Shown piece by piece: positions 1-12,610 of a DNA stretch of 64,000 nt (position 1 is its first letter; each line of letters begins with the position of its first letter). A program made the position numbers and the translations under genes. Below the pieces are notes generated by a model. It was given only the letters and a program-made list of their open reading frames with translations, did no database searches and was not told the DNA's origin. The DNA comes from Acheta domesticus (Eukaryota; Arthropoda; Insecta; Orthoptera; Gryllidae): NCBI GenBank assembly GCA_031308135.1, contig JAHLJT010000631.1, positions 157,931,276-157,995,275 of the forward strand, given 5' to 3'.

Positions 1-999
1 TGTTAAATAGAGGTGGTACAAAAGCACAAAGGTACTTTCTCGCATTATTAAAAATTTTGCAAGAATAGAGTTTATTTAAGAAAAACATTCTACCTTCAAT
101 ATTGTGATCTTATAAAGACGTGGAACAAATTAAGGTTTCCAACTTTCCAAAATTCATATATTTTAACGGAAATGAGATTTGCGCCATTTTTAAAGAGTTT
201 TTTTTGTAAGATCCGAGCACAACGTTTAATAAACTAAATTGGAGACAATTTTTAGAAAATTTAGAAAATTATCGTCTCCTATATTATTTCAGTAGTATAC
301 CTTTGGGTTCCAGCTCTCACACGCAACCAATCTTATAAATGAGGGCTCTAAAGAAAGAGAATTTCACGGAGACTTGACGAATTCCACTTTGACTTTAAAA
401 ATATGGATGATTTCTTTAAAAATGCGCATCGAAATATTCATGTAAAATGCAACCCGCATCACATGTCAACATATATCGGCAAATAACTTATAAACAAAGC
501 GTTTTAGAGCCTTAAAAAGTAAAATTTTGAGGCAAAAGGCCTCAAAGAAACGTTTTTCACACCATAATCTACAAGATGAGACATTCTTCGATCGATTCAA
601 TTAATTTTCGGTTCCACGCTTCAATACTATCAAGGCCACCTCAATATTTCAGCCCTTCCTGCTGGCAACAATTTTGTGGCGACATGGTTAGAAGGCTTAG
701 ATTCGACAATCTTTATTTACGCTCTCTGTTAGCACCGTAGTTTGTGCAGTCTGACGAGGTTTATTTGCAAAATCATTAATTTAAGATTTGCTCTCCAGCA
801 ACAACTAGAAGTATTATTATAGTTGCTTAATACCTATACCTATGAATATTATTTCTTTTGCGTGTAGTGAAACTATTCAATTAACATTTTCATGGTCTAT
901 AAGTGCTGTGTACTTAATTGTGGAGGTAAGAGTGGTCAGGAAGGGTGTTCAGTGAAGAGTGAAGACTGTGTTGGTGTTTTACCTGTACCAATATTTTCG

Positions 1000-2420
1000 T
1001 TATCATTCGATGAAATTTTCAAGTCAACGGGTTCAGACACGTAGCTTTCTCAAAAGTAAAAGCTAATATTTTTGTGTCTATCACGAAAAACTATAACCTA
1101 ATTGACAAAGAATATTGAATAATTACTTCAAATGTCTTTAAGTAAGTGTTAAGAATTGTTCCAAACAAATTCTCCATGATATTGAATAAAAATGTATTGA
1201 AAATTTCTTTACACATTAATTGCATTGTTTTATTTTTATTTGTAATTGTGCTAGTACATTGCAATTTACCTTTATATATTTTAAACACACAAACAGGTTT
1301 CGTTAACTACTTTCCCTTTTAGAATGAAAATATAAGGATAGGGATGAGTGTGGGGTCTAACTTGCGAGAGTTCTCGCACGGGTATATATACGCAGAGGTA
1401 GTGGGGGAAAACTTGTGCTATGGCACAACACAAAGAACAAGCTTTTTAAAGTAGCTGAAGTAAAATTGCTTGAAATAAATGGAAAACAAAAATCAAAACG
1501 CGCTAGCCTACAATACTACGTGAATCAATTAAAAAACAACTAAATTTAAAATTATAGAAAGAATAGTGCAAGTCACCCGACAACTGCCAACGATCGCAGT
1601 CCAAACGAACGATTTAAAAGTTGGCGGTATCTGGAAGTATGTACACCAACACCCAGCTGCGAACTCATATTGTAAATAAAACACCGTTTGATATTAAACT
1701 CAAGGTGTCGGTTCGTTAAGATATTAAAAATGCAAACATCGTTTGAGCAACATTCCCATGTACCGAAGTGGGCTTACTAATGCCTCCTAATTGTTTCTAA
1801 TGCTAACAAATGGTATTTAGTACTCAAAGGTGAAAACATTAGTTTGATTATTTTTTGGTTCGGAATTGTTTTTCTTGAGGTACGTAAGGATGCAGAAAAT
1901 AATTCAATACTTTTTAGTATACAAATAATTTTTCAATTTTCTCACCCCAGCAAGCTGGCACCCTGACTCTCCAAAACCCACTCGGTTCTTCATAACAAAT
2001 CAAGGAAAGTTAAATAATATTGCAATGAGTAGGCCTGTTCTTGCCCGATCCGGTATTTTCGCATTACTTTACTTGGCTTTCTCAAGAGTAAAAACATTTT
2101 CTATTATTTGACTATCAAGGAAAGCGAAAAGCTAACTCTCAAGGAAGATTGAAAAATTTCTTCAAATGTTGTTTTTAAAGAAGTATGAATTGTTCTAAGA
2201 ACATCTCTCTATAATGTTGAATAAACTTTAATTGAAAATTTGTTTCAAACATCAATTGCATTGTTATTTTGTTTGATATTCTGTAAGTACATTAGTAGTT
2301 TCCTCTTCTTTATGGAAAGGATAGACAAATGGATAGGGAAAGGGTGGGAATTAACATGCGAGAGTTCTCGCATGGGTACGCTAGTAGGCTTTATTTTAGG
2401 TCTTTATGTTAAGCACTTCT
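1000..2420. repeat. Internal diverged direct repeat with a TGCGAGA-GT-TCTCGCA dyad
   Basis: About 300 bp near 1080-1400 resembles about 300 bp near 2130-2400. Both contain a stretch about a fast-decaying 'ttcaaatgt...aattgttc', 'attgaaaattt', 'attgcattgtt', then a 'aggatag...atggataggg'-like segment, and both end on an inverted repeat with arms GCGAGA and TCTCGC around a 2-base centre (near 1364 and 2358). The same pair recurs in copy 2 (near 20849 and 21835). No coding capacity is seen. This looks like an older tandem or dispersed repeat that predates the 6.7-kb duplication. Confidence 0.6.
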
Positions 2421-2449
2421 AATAATCAAAATATCCATTTCAAACTTTC

Positions 2450-2790
2450 AAAGCTTCGAGTCCGTTCAGATCGATCAGGTAATATCAGTTTTGGAGAAAA
2501 TCATTGAATCGGTCTAGGCGCTAGCGTTGACCACAAACGGACAGACAGACGGACGTTTTGCTATCAATCTATTTTTCGGTATCAACCCAAATGGACACAC
2601 AAATTGTGGATTCTGTTTTCAAAACGTATTAATGAAAGTAATTTACTACACATAGGAACACGGTTTATCTACGTTTTTGTTATTACGGCCCGACAATACG
2701 TTTTGTTTTCTGACGAAAAATCACCGATTTCCGCCGCAGCAGTGCATGAATTTCTTTACTATGTACGAATACAGAAAGTCGAGATAATAA
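2450..2790 (+). repeat. 3' fragment of the GACGG/TIR element family
   Basis: Matches the 3' part of the element at 33207-34905. Shared landmarks in order are a 'gatcgat' box, 'ggcgctagcgttga', a GACAGACGGACG tract, 'atcaatctatttttc', a 'gcccgacaat' box, a 'cgaaaaatc' box and 'gcagtgcatgaatttcttt'. The terminal repeat at the 3' end is degraded. Its counterpart in copy 2 of the duplication is at about 21930-22260. Confidence 0.7.
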
Positions 2791-2879
2791 AACTTCAACT
2801 CAATTCTGTGTCTGTCTCCTTTAGGGCAGTGCGACAACCACCCACTCAATAGCACCACACGAATCAACCGTCGGTCGCG

Positions 2880-3930
2880 ATCAAAAGCTGTGAAACTTAA
2901 GACTTACGTGATTGGTCACATAGTGATGACGCTGGCAGTACCTCCTGATGAGGAAGAAAGGGTAGCAAAGCACTCCGTAGAGTGCGAGAGTCGTGTGTAT
3001 AGCGACGCAATGTAGTGTAGCGTTTGGAAGAATGCCAAACACTACAGCCACCCACGCAGCCAGAACAGTAAGGAGACATGTCCGGAAGGCAGGGGCACCG
3101 CCGATATTGGTACGAAGCAGCGCGGCCTAGTATCAGTGGCACGCAACTACGCAGCTGACTTGCAGTCATGGCAAGCGCGAGGGGTCGAACGGGAGGGGCG
3201 ACAACACGCTGCCACCCCTCCACAAGAGGCGGAAGAGAGCGGAATCCTTTTTATTTAGCGAAACGTCGGAGTGCGTGGACGTGCAAAGTGGTCGGCGGAG
3301 TGAGTAAGGATACCATGCTAGGAGATGGTAGAATTTGAGATGGGCCGAGTTCAGTCAATGTAGTGGAAGGCAGAAGTTTTTATTGGAATTAAATGTGGTT
3401 GTGACTGTGGAAATTTAAATTTGAGAGAGCCCGAGAATAATAACGCCAAGGAAATAGAACTGTGGAGTTAGGCGCACGAGTGAAGGTGCGTAGTTAGAAA
3501 GCCGAGAAATATACGTGTTAAGAACACGCGTAAGAATGTTGGAGTACGCGTTGGCATACCGCAACCCAAGAGCGGCAAAGAGCAGGAGAGGCATCTGCGC
3601 GGTACAACGTAGAATCGACGAGGATCTGGTGGCAGGAGAGAATCGATGAGGATTTGGTGGAGCGAGAAACGGGTGTCGTTTCCCAGCTACTACGCAGACG
3701 ACGGTTTCGCAGGGGCGAGGTGACGAGCGGCCGAAATCTGGGCCAAGGTCGTGGGCTCGCGGCGAGACCTCCGAGGCGAGCGGCGGCGACTAACAACGAC
3801 GAGACCGGTGCAAGGTACAGAAAAATTTTTCTAGCGTGGCCGCTGGATTCGCGAGCAGAGGGGGAACCTGACAGGGGTGGGGAGAGAGACAAAAGGCGAC
3901 TTTCGCGCGGCTGCCCATTCCAAAAACATT
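2880..3930. other. GC-richer non-coding segment of the duplication
   Basis: A block noticeably richer in C and G than its flanks, present in both duplication copies (second at about 22360-23400). It includes a local direct repeat of a 'agaatcga(c/t)gaggat(c/t)tggtgg' phrase near 3610 and 3640, and a CGTGTT-AAG-AACACG hairpin near 3514. Overlapping ORFs on both strands reach 140 codons, but single-base indels between copies shift them and none resembles a known protein. It could be the leader of a retroelement; I cannot show that. Confidence 0.45.
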
Positions 3931-4698
3931 CGCACCGCACGTGTTCGCGAACTTACTTGGAAATTAATTTGCTGTAGTGTCTTCGTTCGGTAGTGGAGAA
4001 GCACTAAATTCACGTGATGGCGCAGTTCTGCCGCCATCATCTCAATCTTTTCCATTGTTTCCCGTTTCCTCACTATCATAACTAGCAATTCTATCGTTTC
4101 CGCCTTTTCCAAATAACCATTTCTTGATATAGTGCATTAAATAATTGTGCAGCGAATGACTCTCATTGAAAACCCTCGAGAGCAGATTCCAAGTTCTTCC
4201 TTTTCCTCTCTTTAGTAGAAGTTCAATATGAACACGATTCCCTAGGTTCAATAGAATTTATTTTCTATTAAGCCCACTTTTACGTCATCCCGAAACACCC
4301 AGAGCATCTGCCACTCTCTTAAGAACTACTGTGACATTTTAACACCATTTGCTTCTCTCTTCATAAAATGATATACTTTGGTAACTTCTTTATGTTTCTC
4401 ACTGTGAAGCCCTCCCTTATGCAACCTGCTCTGAACCGGACGCATTGCAATAATCACTAACAGAACAATAATCACTTAAACACAACTTCCGAATCACGTA
4501 CAAATGCTCCACTCTAGTAGGAAACGCAACTGGAAGCTTGCACCTCGCAGATACGGACAGTCAGGGTAAATGTTTACACAACTGGAGTAGGGCTGTCAAG
4601 ACGTGCTGGGAAAGGGACGCGCTCCCCCAAAACAGCTATGTTTGAGGAATGAACTCTTCCAGTAGTTCTGACACCACGGCCTTGAGCGGCCACGCTAA
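3831..4698. repeat. Possible TA-flanked inverted-repeat element
   Basis: An 11-bp inverted pair, GCGTGGCCGCT at 3833 and AGCGGCCACGC ending near 4696, is flanked on each side by TA. The pair is conserved in copy 2 (near 23312 and 24171). The spacing of about 860 bp would fit a non-autonomous Tc1/mariner-type element, but the terminal repeat is short and the interior shows no transposase, so chance is possible. Confidence 0.3.
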
Positions 4699-6089
4699 AA
4701 TAATACGACTGTAACAGCTAAATTTCTGGTATCCGAACTCGAGGACTGACGCGACGAATGCGCAAAGATTTGCATAGTAAAGAATCTCATTATTCAGAAT
4801 ACTTGACACTATAATAAGTAGTGAGGAAAACGTGAACAGTAACTGCCTCGTGGACAATGAAACATATTTCATTTGATCCAAGTAATCAGAAAAAAAATAA
4901 TAGCTTGTAAATAATTTCAGAGGGGTAATTTTGATTTGATATATGTATTTGTGCCATGTGTTAGGTGTGTGAACAAACTATTGAAAACACAGTAAGAAAA
5001 TTTAACAGGAATTTTGATGTTAAGGAAAGAGTGGTTGAGTGGTTATTTTATACTTTCAGCTGATAAACCAGGCCAGGCAGCAATTTATGAAAGTGCACAC
5101 TCCGCAGGGAGAATACCGAGTTTAGTTTAGTTGAAATAGAGTGATAATGTTTCCAAGAATCTATGGGACGAGGATTAGTAATCATTTTGAAATTAAAATT
5201 GAGAGAGCGTTGTATGTGTTACCAATTTTATGCGTAGTGTAATAATTGTGAAGAATATACGCATAATTTTTACCTGATTTCTGTGTCTTGCGTAAGCTTA
5301 CTCACCCCTAAAGATCCCACCCCCCTGAGATCATAAGAGCTCATTACCGAGCATTCTTTCTGTCGCCCCTTTTCAGCTGCTTGATGGTACCAGAGGTCGA
5401 GAGAGTTGATGACGCAAGTAAGTTGAAGTAGGTGAGGTGGGGTGGTAAGAGTATAATGTACAATTGTTAATTGTTTTTTGTCTTTTTGAGAATATTAATA
5501 GAGTTAAACACTACAAAACAATAAATCTTCTTTTCAGGCGTAAATTAAGGGGCCTTTAAATGTTCTATCTACAGAAGAAAGATTTAAAATACAAATAGTG
5601 ATAAATAATTAAAAGAAATTTAAAGAATTTAAAGAAATATTGAAAGCACACATTAGCTATGTTTATTACAACATTACGCACATGCTTTCGTAGTAAATTA
5701 AGACTCTGGCAAATGTGGGTGAGCAGGAGTGTTCGTTTGGTATTTTTGTCAATTTAATCTAAAAGCATTGGAAATTGTCTCAGTTTCAGTATAATGCACG
5801 TTCATGGAGGATAGGAAAACGTTTTGGTGGAGGCAGCTTCTCTAATGGAGTGCTACAATCACATTGATCGGAAGCCATTCCAAGGGACTGTTTTCCCTTG
5901 TACTAAGGAAAGCACGAAACAGTCTGGCATAATTGAGCATTCGTTCGACGCATAAGGATACAGGATATTCTGACAAATTCATCATTTAATACTTTTACTT
6001 TATCACTTCAATACTGTCTTTACAAAAACTCGACTTAAAATAAACAGGTCAAAATATTACCCAACTGGCAACTGTTTACTGCAGCGACT

Positions 6090-6470
6090 CTGTAGAGCTG
6101 TGTCCTGACGGTGGTGGAGTTTGGACACTAGCTTCATTGAATTCAATTCCTGACTCGAGAACAATTCTATCTGATCGGTTTCACGCGGTTTCTCCAATCA
6201 ATACCAAGTGAATCACTCTAACAGTTACAATACCAGACTAACGCAGTACCCTAACAAATGCGCCAAATACCGCGCGCGATCTTTCCATCAACTTCCTTGT
6301 CACCCCTCACCCCTTTCACACACTTGCATGAACATCACATATGTCAGATGAACAATGGGAAACTTAGAACGTGTCCTGTCTTGGGCGGTGCACCGTTGGG
6401 GGCAAACCCTCCAATCGTCGACGTGTAGATCGGCGCCGGATCAGACATTTTAGCAGGAAAGGCACGCAGT
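6090..6470 (+). repeat. SINE A, partial copy
   Basis: Shares a series of phrases in order with the fuller copies at 13262-13750 and 62115-62640: 'gacggtgg', 'gacactag', 'gagaa-attct', 'ctgatcggt', 'ggtttctcc', 'gcagtaccctaacaaa', 'gcgcgcgatcttt' and a late GGGCAAACCC-like segment. The tRNA-like B box is degraded here. Copy 2 of the duplication has the same insertion at about 25560-25945, so the SINE predates the duplication. Confidence 0.7.
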
Positions 6471-6701
6471 TATCTCCCACAATTAACATAAACTACACTT
6501 ACTATACCAAAGACCGTGGTAGTTGATACGCTCTGAAAAGAAATACCTTGGCGCTTCGTGTTATCAAAGCGTCCGTTCGTGCGGCGACGCGTGACCGTCA
6601 CCTGCGTCGGGTCGCCTGCGCCGCGCCAGGACGGCGGGCGGGTGTGCGCCCGCGGCGAGGGCGCGGCGCAGAGATTAATGCGGCGCCCAGGGCGGGCGGG
6701 G

Positions 6702-7701
6702 NNNNNNNNNNNNNNNNNNNNNNNNNNNNNNNNNNNNNNNNNNNNNNNNNNNNNNNNNNNNNNNNNNNNNNNNNNNNNNNNNNNNNNNNNNNNNNNNNNN
6801 NNNNNNNNNNNNNNNNNNNNNNNNNNNNNNNNNNNNNNNNNNNNNNNNNNNNNNNNNNNNNNNNNNNNNNNNNNNNNNNNNNNNNNNNNNNNNNNNNNNN
6901 NNNNNNNNNNNNNNNNNNNNNNNNNNNNNNNNNNNNNNNNNNNNNNNNNNNNNNNNNNNNNNNNNNNNNNNNNNNNNNNNNNNNNNNNNNNNNNNNNNNN
7001 NNNNNNNNNNNNNNNNNNNNNNNNNNNNNNNNNNNNNNNNNNNNNNNNNNNNNNNNNNNNNNNNNNNNNNNNNNNNNNNNNNNNNNNNNNNNNNNNNNNN
7101 NNNNNNNNNNNNNNNNNNNNNNNNNNNNNNNNNNNNNNNNNNNNNNNNNNNNNNNNNNNNNNNNNNNNNNNNNNNNNNNNNNNNNNNNNNNNNNNNNNNN
7201 NNNNNNNNNNNNNNNNNNNNNNNNNNNNNNNNNNNNNNNNNNNNNNNNNNNNNNNNNNNNNNNNNNNNNNNNNNNNNNNNNNNNNNNNNNNNNNNNNNNN
7301 NNNNNNNNNNNNNNNNNNNNNNNNNNNNNNNNNNNNNNNNNNNNNNNNNNNNNNNNNNNNNNNNNNNNNNNNNNNNNNNNNNNNNNNNNNNNNNNNNNNN
7401 NNNNNNNNNNNNNNNNNNNNNNNNNNNNNNNNNNNNNNNNNNNNNNNNNNNNNNNNNNNNNNNNNNNNNNNNNNNNNNNNNNNNNNNNNNNNNNNNNNNN
7501 NNNNNNNNNNNNNNNNNNNNNNNNNNNNNNNNNNNNNNNNNNNNNNNNNNNNNNNNNNNNNNNNNNNNNNNNNNNNNNNNNNNNNNNNNNNNNNNNNNNN
7601 NNNNNNNNNNNNNNNNNNNNNNNNNNNNNNNNNNNNNNNNNNNNNNNNNNNNNNNNNNNNNNNNNNNNNNNNNNNNNNNNNNNNNNNNNNNNNNNNNNNN
7701 N
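6702..7701. other. Assembly gap, 1000 N
   Basis: Exactly 1000 consecutive N, a placeholder length rather than a measured size. It begins inside a very GC-rich stretch, which in copy 2 of the duplication (26040-26530) continues into CCG repeats and strongly GC-rich DNA. All long ORFs called across it are artefacts. Confidence 0.99.
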
Positions 7702-8950
7702 AACTAGCACAAATAAAGGACAACCGGCAGACAAGTGTATATGCGTAAGTAGAGAGTGATCGATATTAATGTAGTGGTGTGAAAAATAGTGACGAAGAAA
7801 GAGAAACGAGACTGAAGAAAAATAAAGAGTTAATGTAAAGAGATTGAATAAGGGAATGACACAATAATAAATACGTAACACGCAAGGGTGAGTCGTTAGA
7901 AAAGTACTAGTTTCTCAATGAAGGAAAGGTACGCTTGTATTGATGCTTCCGAAACAGGAGAAAAAGAGAACGAGGGAGGCGAGAAGCAACGAAGAGGGTT
8001 CCGCATGCGCGCAAGCGAACGGAGAGGATGCAGGATGAAGAGAAAGGTGCGGTCCAGCAGAGATAAAAAAGGCCGTTTGAACTAAATGGAGTTGCCTTCA
8101 AAGTTTCTCTGCGCCTGACAGCCTGGTGCTATTGTACATTTTGTGCAAACCCTCAACCTATCTCTCGTTCCCTCAGCTTCCCCCCGGAGTCCGCAACTAA
8201 GCCCAACCTATCAACGAATGCACCACCTCGCATTAACTAAAACTTTTAACACGGTTTGCCCGCCGCTCCGCACTCCTTGTTAAAGCCTTTGCTAGATACA
8301 TTGCACGTATATGAACAAAGCGGCGGATCTTCAAAACATCTTGAGAATATTACACAATGAAACACGAGATGCAGAACTTGTACTAGTAAAACTTCAAACC
8401 ATTTCGAGAAAGAAAAACTCGCAGGAGATGTTTTACGGACGATGGCAATGTTGCAGAAAGATCAGTGGAACGCATGATTTTTGCCTCGCAGCTCTTGGAT
8501 GTTCCCTAAAGGAAGGTGACCTCCTCCAAACTTTTTGTTCGTTCCGTTTCCAGCTTTCGCTCTCTGATGTTAAGTTAATGGGGCAAAAGGCATATTTTTA
8601 TCCGCTCGACAAGAAGGTAACAGGACGTAAAGAAAATTCTTGATGACGACAACTCTTATATTAGTTAGTATATGAAAACTGAAAATTAAGTAGGAACATA
8701 CTTCATCTTACAGGACCGCTGCGTTTAACCCACGCGCCATAAATCCATCCGAGGAGGCAGAATGAAAATAGGGAGCGCGGAGGAGAACGAAGCAGTTTAA
8801 AACTTTGCGGAGGCGCCGCGGCCACCCGCCTCCATCGCCGCGGGAATCTGCTCTTGAATGGGGCGGGCAGGAGGAGGGCGTGGCATTTGGGTGCGACCGA
8901 AAAATGAGAGCTAGAGGAGGTGGCACCGGCTGAGGTGGCTCAGAGCAACA
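7702..8950. other. Single-copy DNA, no gene recognised
   Basis: Mixed composition after the gap. There is a 110-codon ORF on the plus strand at 8311-8643 starting with ATG, with no recognisable domain and no support from splice or codon signals. A GC-rich patch lies at 8760-8940. I see no transposon termini here. Confidence 0.5.
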
Positions 8951-9290
8951 ATTGACACTCACTGCCATTCCTTCCAGCAGTGTTTCTGCATGGAAGGTAC
9001 TGAGGTTCGTATTCCGACGGAGGCAGATTTTCGACATTACATATGAAGCTGGATCTAATTCAATCATAGCCTGGAGGAGAATTTTAGTGGCCGGCTATTC
9101 TAATCAGTAGTTTTTCGTGTCTTCTCTGTCCCAAATGAGGCAAATGGCAGAGCAGCAACTTACAACAAACGGACCCACGAACCACGCTACATTTTTCCTT
9201 TCTTATCTTTGTCCCATTGGCTCCCTTTACGCACATATACACGCGTGAACTATACTATCTTACATGTCGGGAGCTGAAGCTGGACCGTGT
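8950..9290 (+). repeat. SINE A, tRNA-derived, partial
   Basis: Begins with a tRNA-like head containing a B-box-like 'ggttcgtattcc' near 9003, followed by the family phrases 'acggaggca', 'ttttcgaca', 'gaagctggatc', 'ctggaggagaatttta' and 'gtggccgg', and ends near 'catgtcgggagctgaagctgg'-type sequence at about 9265. The pol III promoter derivation is inferred from the B box; no terminal TSD could be fixed. Confidence 0.65.
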
Positions 9291-9299
9291 ATGTACCTG

Positions 9300-10371
9300 C
9301 TCTAACACAAAATTTTGGATGTTCAGGCAAACAACCGAAAACGATACCCTTGGAGGCTCTGATGGTGAGATAGTGTCCCTTCCGAAACACTAGAAATGAA
9401 TCTAGCTTGGATAGGTGACGTTGGATTAAATTAGAAAATATCAAACAAAACAAAATAAGTTTAATAATTATTAAAATGTAGGAAAAATCACAGTATAACA
9501 TAAATTTATACAAGTATGAAATTATCTAAAGCAATTCATGTAAAATTAAAATAGCATGTATGCTCTGGGTCACATCAAAATTAAGCCATTGAAACGTTAA
9601 TATTGCAGTTAAAGTTGAAATTAAATAGTATATGGTTTCCATTATTAAATTGCATATTGAATAGTATGCGAGTAATTAAACTCAGCCACAAGAGAAACAA
9701 TTATACTGTAAACAAATTAATTGTACATTAAATACAACATAAGCAATGATGCACAACAAATATATACCATTATTAAAGTGAATTTTAAATATTGTGTAAC
9801 TGAACTCAGCAACAAGAGAAACAGTTATGCAGTAAACAAATGAATCAATTAACCAGCTAAAACTTCCAGATATCATAATCACACAAGTCAAGTGTGACAT
9901 TAAATTAAAGTTACTGATATAATTTATGCGGTATTATGCCACAGCCATTTTAGCACATAAACAGGCTGTGTTGAATACAAAGTGTGATAAATAATCGGGA
10001 AGCAAGTCTATACTGAATTCTTACTGGTAATTCCCGTTACGTAGTAAGAATGCATTTAAGTACTTGCGTGATATATGGTAACAATGCTCTTGAACATTGT
10101 GTACTGAGTGCGAGTCACTGCCGAGAAGAACGTGTATGGGCACTCATGAAAACAATGCACGGAGCACCCGCTGCTACATGACGACTGGATATGAAGTGAA
10201 CTTGAGTCTAGAGTTTGTCCGCAGTATAAGAAACAATTTCTTCGCGGAACATAGAGGAGTGGGGCAACAATCGCAGGAATATACATGTTTATTAACACAT
10301 CGTGTTTAATATTGAATCTTCGCATTACAATAGTGTAGGAACTAATAAATGTTTTTAATTGCCATCACTTG
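9300..10371. other. AT-rich DNA with a ~125-bp imperfect tandem dimer
   Basis: No gene is recognised. Within it 'ctcagccacaagagaaac' at 9681 and 'ctcagcaacaagagaaac' at 9806 mark two adjacent, diverged units about 125 bp apart, each followed by a similar 'tta..c.gtaaacaaa' segment. Confidence 0.5.
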
Positions 10372-11885
10372 TTACTTTCTCGTGTACGTCCTACATGTTA
10401 CGTTATCATCTCGTATACGGAGTAATATATGGAGTAATATACGTAGTACAGAGAAAGTTATGTAATGCTGTGGAAATCTATTTTGAGATTTCAATAGAAA
10501 TACACGTTTTGGGGTCACCTGATACCCAAAAAGTGTTGATTTTTTTTAATGTCCGTCCGTCCGCCTGTGTGTCCATCTGTCGTTTGTGAACAACACTAGC
10601 GCCTAAACTACCGGTAATTTTTTTCCAAACTGAATAAAGCCTCTCGATCTGGCTTCACTCAAAACTCTGCGATTTTGAAAAAATATTTATTAATTTTTGG
10701 GGTTAATTTACATGAAGCCCCTTTGATATTTTAATTTTTTTTCACAAAGATGGCTCCAAATTGTTCCTCTAAATTTCTTTGAATCCTAGAGTGAAATAAA
10801 CTTTCAAAGATGGCATACATGAAGCTGCCCGGACATTTTCGAAATTTTCTCAAAAAGGCTCCAATTTTTTTCTTTAAGTTTTTAAGAATTGAGTAAAATA
10901 CACTTATGGTGGCATAGGTCTGATTTTCACTGTTAACTCTGAATTTTCGAAAATTGAAAAAATTTGATTTTTTTGGCATTTTCCTACAACTACAAAATTG
11001 AAGATAAGATATTTTTCCTTCAAAAGAAATTTTTTTCTCCATAATTAGTTCTTTCACGAAGGTCATGTACATTTTTTGAAATTTTATTCGTTTTCGCGCA
11101 GTACTGGGTGAAATGTGTACAAGATTAAAATATAATAGAGACAAGAATTTCTTAAAAACCGGCTCAGAATTTTTTCTTTAACCTCTTGGTAAGGATAGTG
11201 CTAAAGGTACTGTTCAAGATAATTTAAACGCCATTTTGGTCTATTATTTTGTTTTTCCGAAATTAGAAAAATGTAATTTTTTGACTTGTCTCTCAAGACA
11301 TTTGCATTTATATTAGTTACGTTTAGTTTACATTATTGCATTTCTAAGTATTCATGCTTCAAATGATGTTCTATAAAGATTCTCGAAAACTCAAAATTTG
11401 TCAGTGAAAATGATCTAAAAATCCCGCCTTTTGAGAAACACTCAACGCTATTTTCTGAAAAATGGCTCCCAATATTTCTTTCAAACATTTTGCACAAATA
11501 CTGCTAAAAGGTCGAATAACAAGACATATTTGCCACATTTAAATATTTTTTGTTGTTTTTTAATTACACAAAAGTAATTTTCTTGAAATAACTCCCACGC
11601 TGTTAAAATGTACATTTCGAGCGATTTGTATACATTATTAGATTTTTGAATAGAAGTTCTTCAAATGAGCTCCAATTAAATTTGTTGAAAACTAAAAAAA
11701 AAAATCTGTGAAAAACAACTTCAAATATCGCATTTACAGTAAAGCTTAAACGACATTTTCTCAAAAACCACTCCAAATTTGTCAACGAAAATTTCCATAG
11801 AGGACAAGGTTCTTTATAAGGAAATCTCCTTCCATATCATACTGAAAGTCATGTTTCAGTTCTACCATTAAGAAACGGAATAATT
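10372..11885 (-). mobile_element. TIR-family element with ~305-bp internal tandem units, reverse copy
   Basis: Reverse-strand relative of the element at 33207-34905. Its 3' terminus is at the left: 'gttactttctcgtgtacg' near 10370, then the 'cgtagtacagagaaagt' box, the GTCCGTCC tract near 10551, and the 'cactagcgcctaaac' box. To the right, a 'GGCTCC'-type marker recurs near 10857, 11163, 11466 and 11770 (spacing 303-306 bp), showing about four tandem units. The 5' end appears truncated near 11885, where it stops matching the forward element. No ORF with recognisable transposase is present, so movement would have relied on enzymes supplied from elsewhere. Confidence 0.65.
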
Positions 11886-12039
11886 GATAAAACGTGAAAA
11901 AAGTTGGGTGGCGGTAGATGACTGAAGGAAAGAGGACGGGCTAGACCGAAAAGACCAAAGGAATTAGAAAATAACTTGCCATTTTGCCATTCTGTAGCAT
12001 CACTTTGAAAGCACCAGTTCCAATTTTAATCAGTTCATA

Positions 12040-12250
12040 TGACGGCATTTTCCTCCAATCAGCAGCCAAAGAGAAGACGGCATTTTCGCGGGTGCTGAGG
12101 TCTGCAGAAGGCGGGCACTGGCTGCCCTCGTGCGCACGCACGGGTCACGCGTGCGTGCCTCCGAGCGCTGAGAGGTGGAATTGGAATGGGAAGCGCGCCG
12201 CTGCCCCGGCTCCCCGGACCAGTCCTGCCAACGGTCGAAAGCCGCGTCTC
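12040..12250. other. CpG-rich patch
   Basis: Short GC- and CpG-rich segment including 'gcgcacgcacgggtcacgcgtgcg', in AT-rich surroundings. ORFs on both strands through it are uninformative. It may be host regulatory DNA or part of an unrecognised repeat. Confidence 0.3.
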
Positions 12251-12465
12251 AAATAATTTCCACTGAATCAATGCGATACATCTTTTGAATTATTTTTTAA
12301 AGACAATTAATACCTAAGACGCACAGGTAGCATGGCAAAGTCTACACAGGTATGTGCTCATGTGACATTTTTAAATACGAGTAGCAAAAAAAGCAAAATC
12401 CCCATTTGGAATCACGGTACTTAATGTGTGAATGACTTCTTGGCTGTCCGGGAGACGCCGCGTCG

Positions 12466-12535
12466 TTGGCTGAAAGGCCGACGTTTCGTCTGTCATGTCG
12501 CAGGCTTCCTCAGGGCAGTGAAATTAATGTGTGTA
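12466..12535 (-). repeat. Penelope-type 3' end with degraded hammerhead-like core
   Basis: On the reverse strand the order is CTGAGGA (12513-12507), a short hairpin-prone spacer, GAAAC (12487-12483), then GTCGGC-loop-GCCAAC. This matches the CTGANGA ... GAAAC plan of hammerhead motifs known from Penelope-like elements. The second stem is imperfect and no canonical cleavage triplet is evident, so this is a relic at best. Confidence 0.35.
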
Positions 12536-12610
12536 GTGAAAACTAGCATAGTGGATTGTCGACTAGCAGACTCGCTTCTAACCGGCCCGTAGTTTCTCGT
12601 CGGAACTCAC
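12535..12610 (+). repeat. SINE C head (tRNA-like fragment)
   Basis: The phrase 'aactagcatagtggattg' followed by 'actagcagactcgcttct' and 'aacc' resembles the segment at 16027-16100 ('aactagcccagtggttta', 'ctagcagatttgcttct'). The A-box-like start suggests a tRNA-derived SINE head. Neither copy has a resolved 3' end. Confidence 0.4.

Larger units (their letters stand above)
1..6701. repeat. Segmental duplication, copy 1
   Basis: This block is repeated in direct orientation at 19476-26188. Base 1 corresponds to 19476, and the last bases before the gap correspond to about 26188. The offset grows from 19475 to about 19484, so the copies differ by small indels as well as scattered substitutions; I judge a few percent divergence by eye but did not compute it. 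The block contains no intact gene. It is a mosaic: AT-rich DNA (1-2880), a fragment of the GACGG-containing TIR family (2450-2790), a GC-richer non-coding part (2880-3930), more AT-rich DNA, and a SINE (6090-6470). The left boundary may lie outside the window and the right boundary is hidden by the gap. It could be a true duplication or two haplotypes retained in the assembly. Confidence 0.95.

Noticed and set aside
2880..3930. LTR retrotransposon leader
   Set aside because: No paired LTR, primer-binding site or gag/pol motif could be found near it.
3518..3940. 140-codon reverse ORF also found in duplication copy 2 (22996-23421)
   Set aside because: Single-base indels between the copies shift the frame at its N-terminus, overlapping ORFs exist on the other strand, and no domain is recognisable; explained by GC-rich composition.
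6470..7881. Long ORFs of ~400 codons on both strands across 6.5-7.9 kb
   Set aside because: Almost all codons are N from the assembly gap; no real coding sequence.
8311..8643. 110-codon ATG-initiated ORF
   Set aside because: No recognisable motif, no homologous frame elsewhere in the window and no splice or promoter support; length is within chance expectation for this composition.
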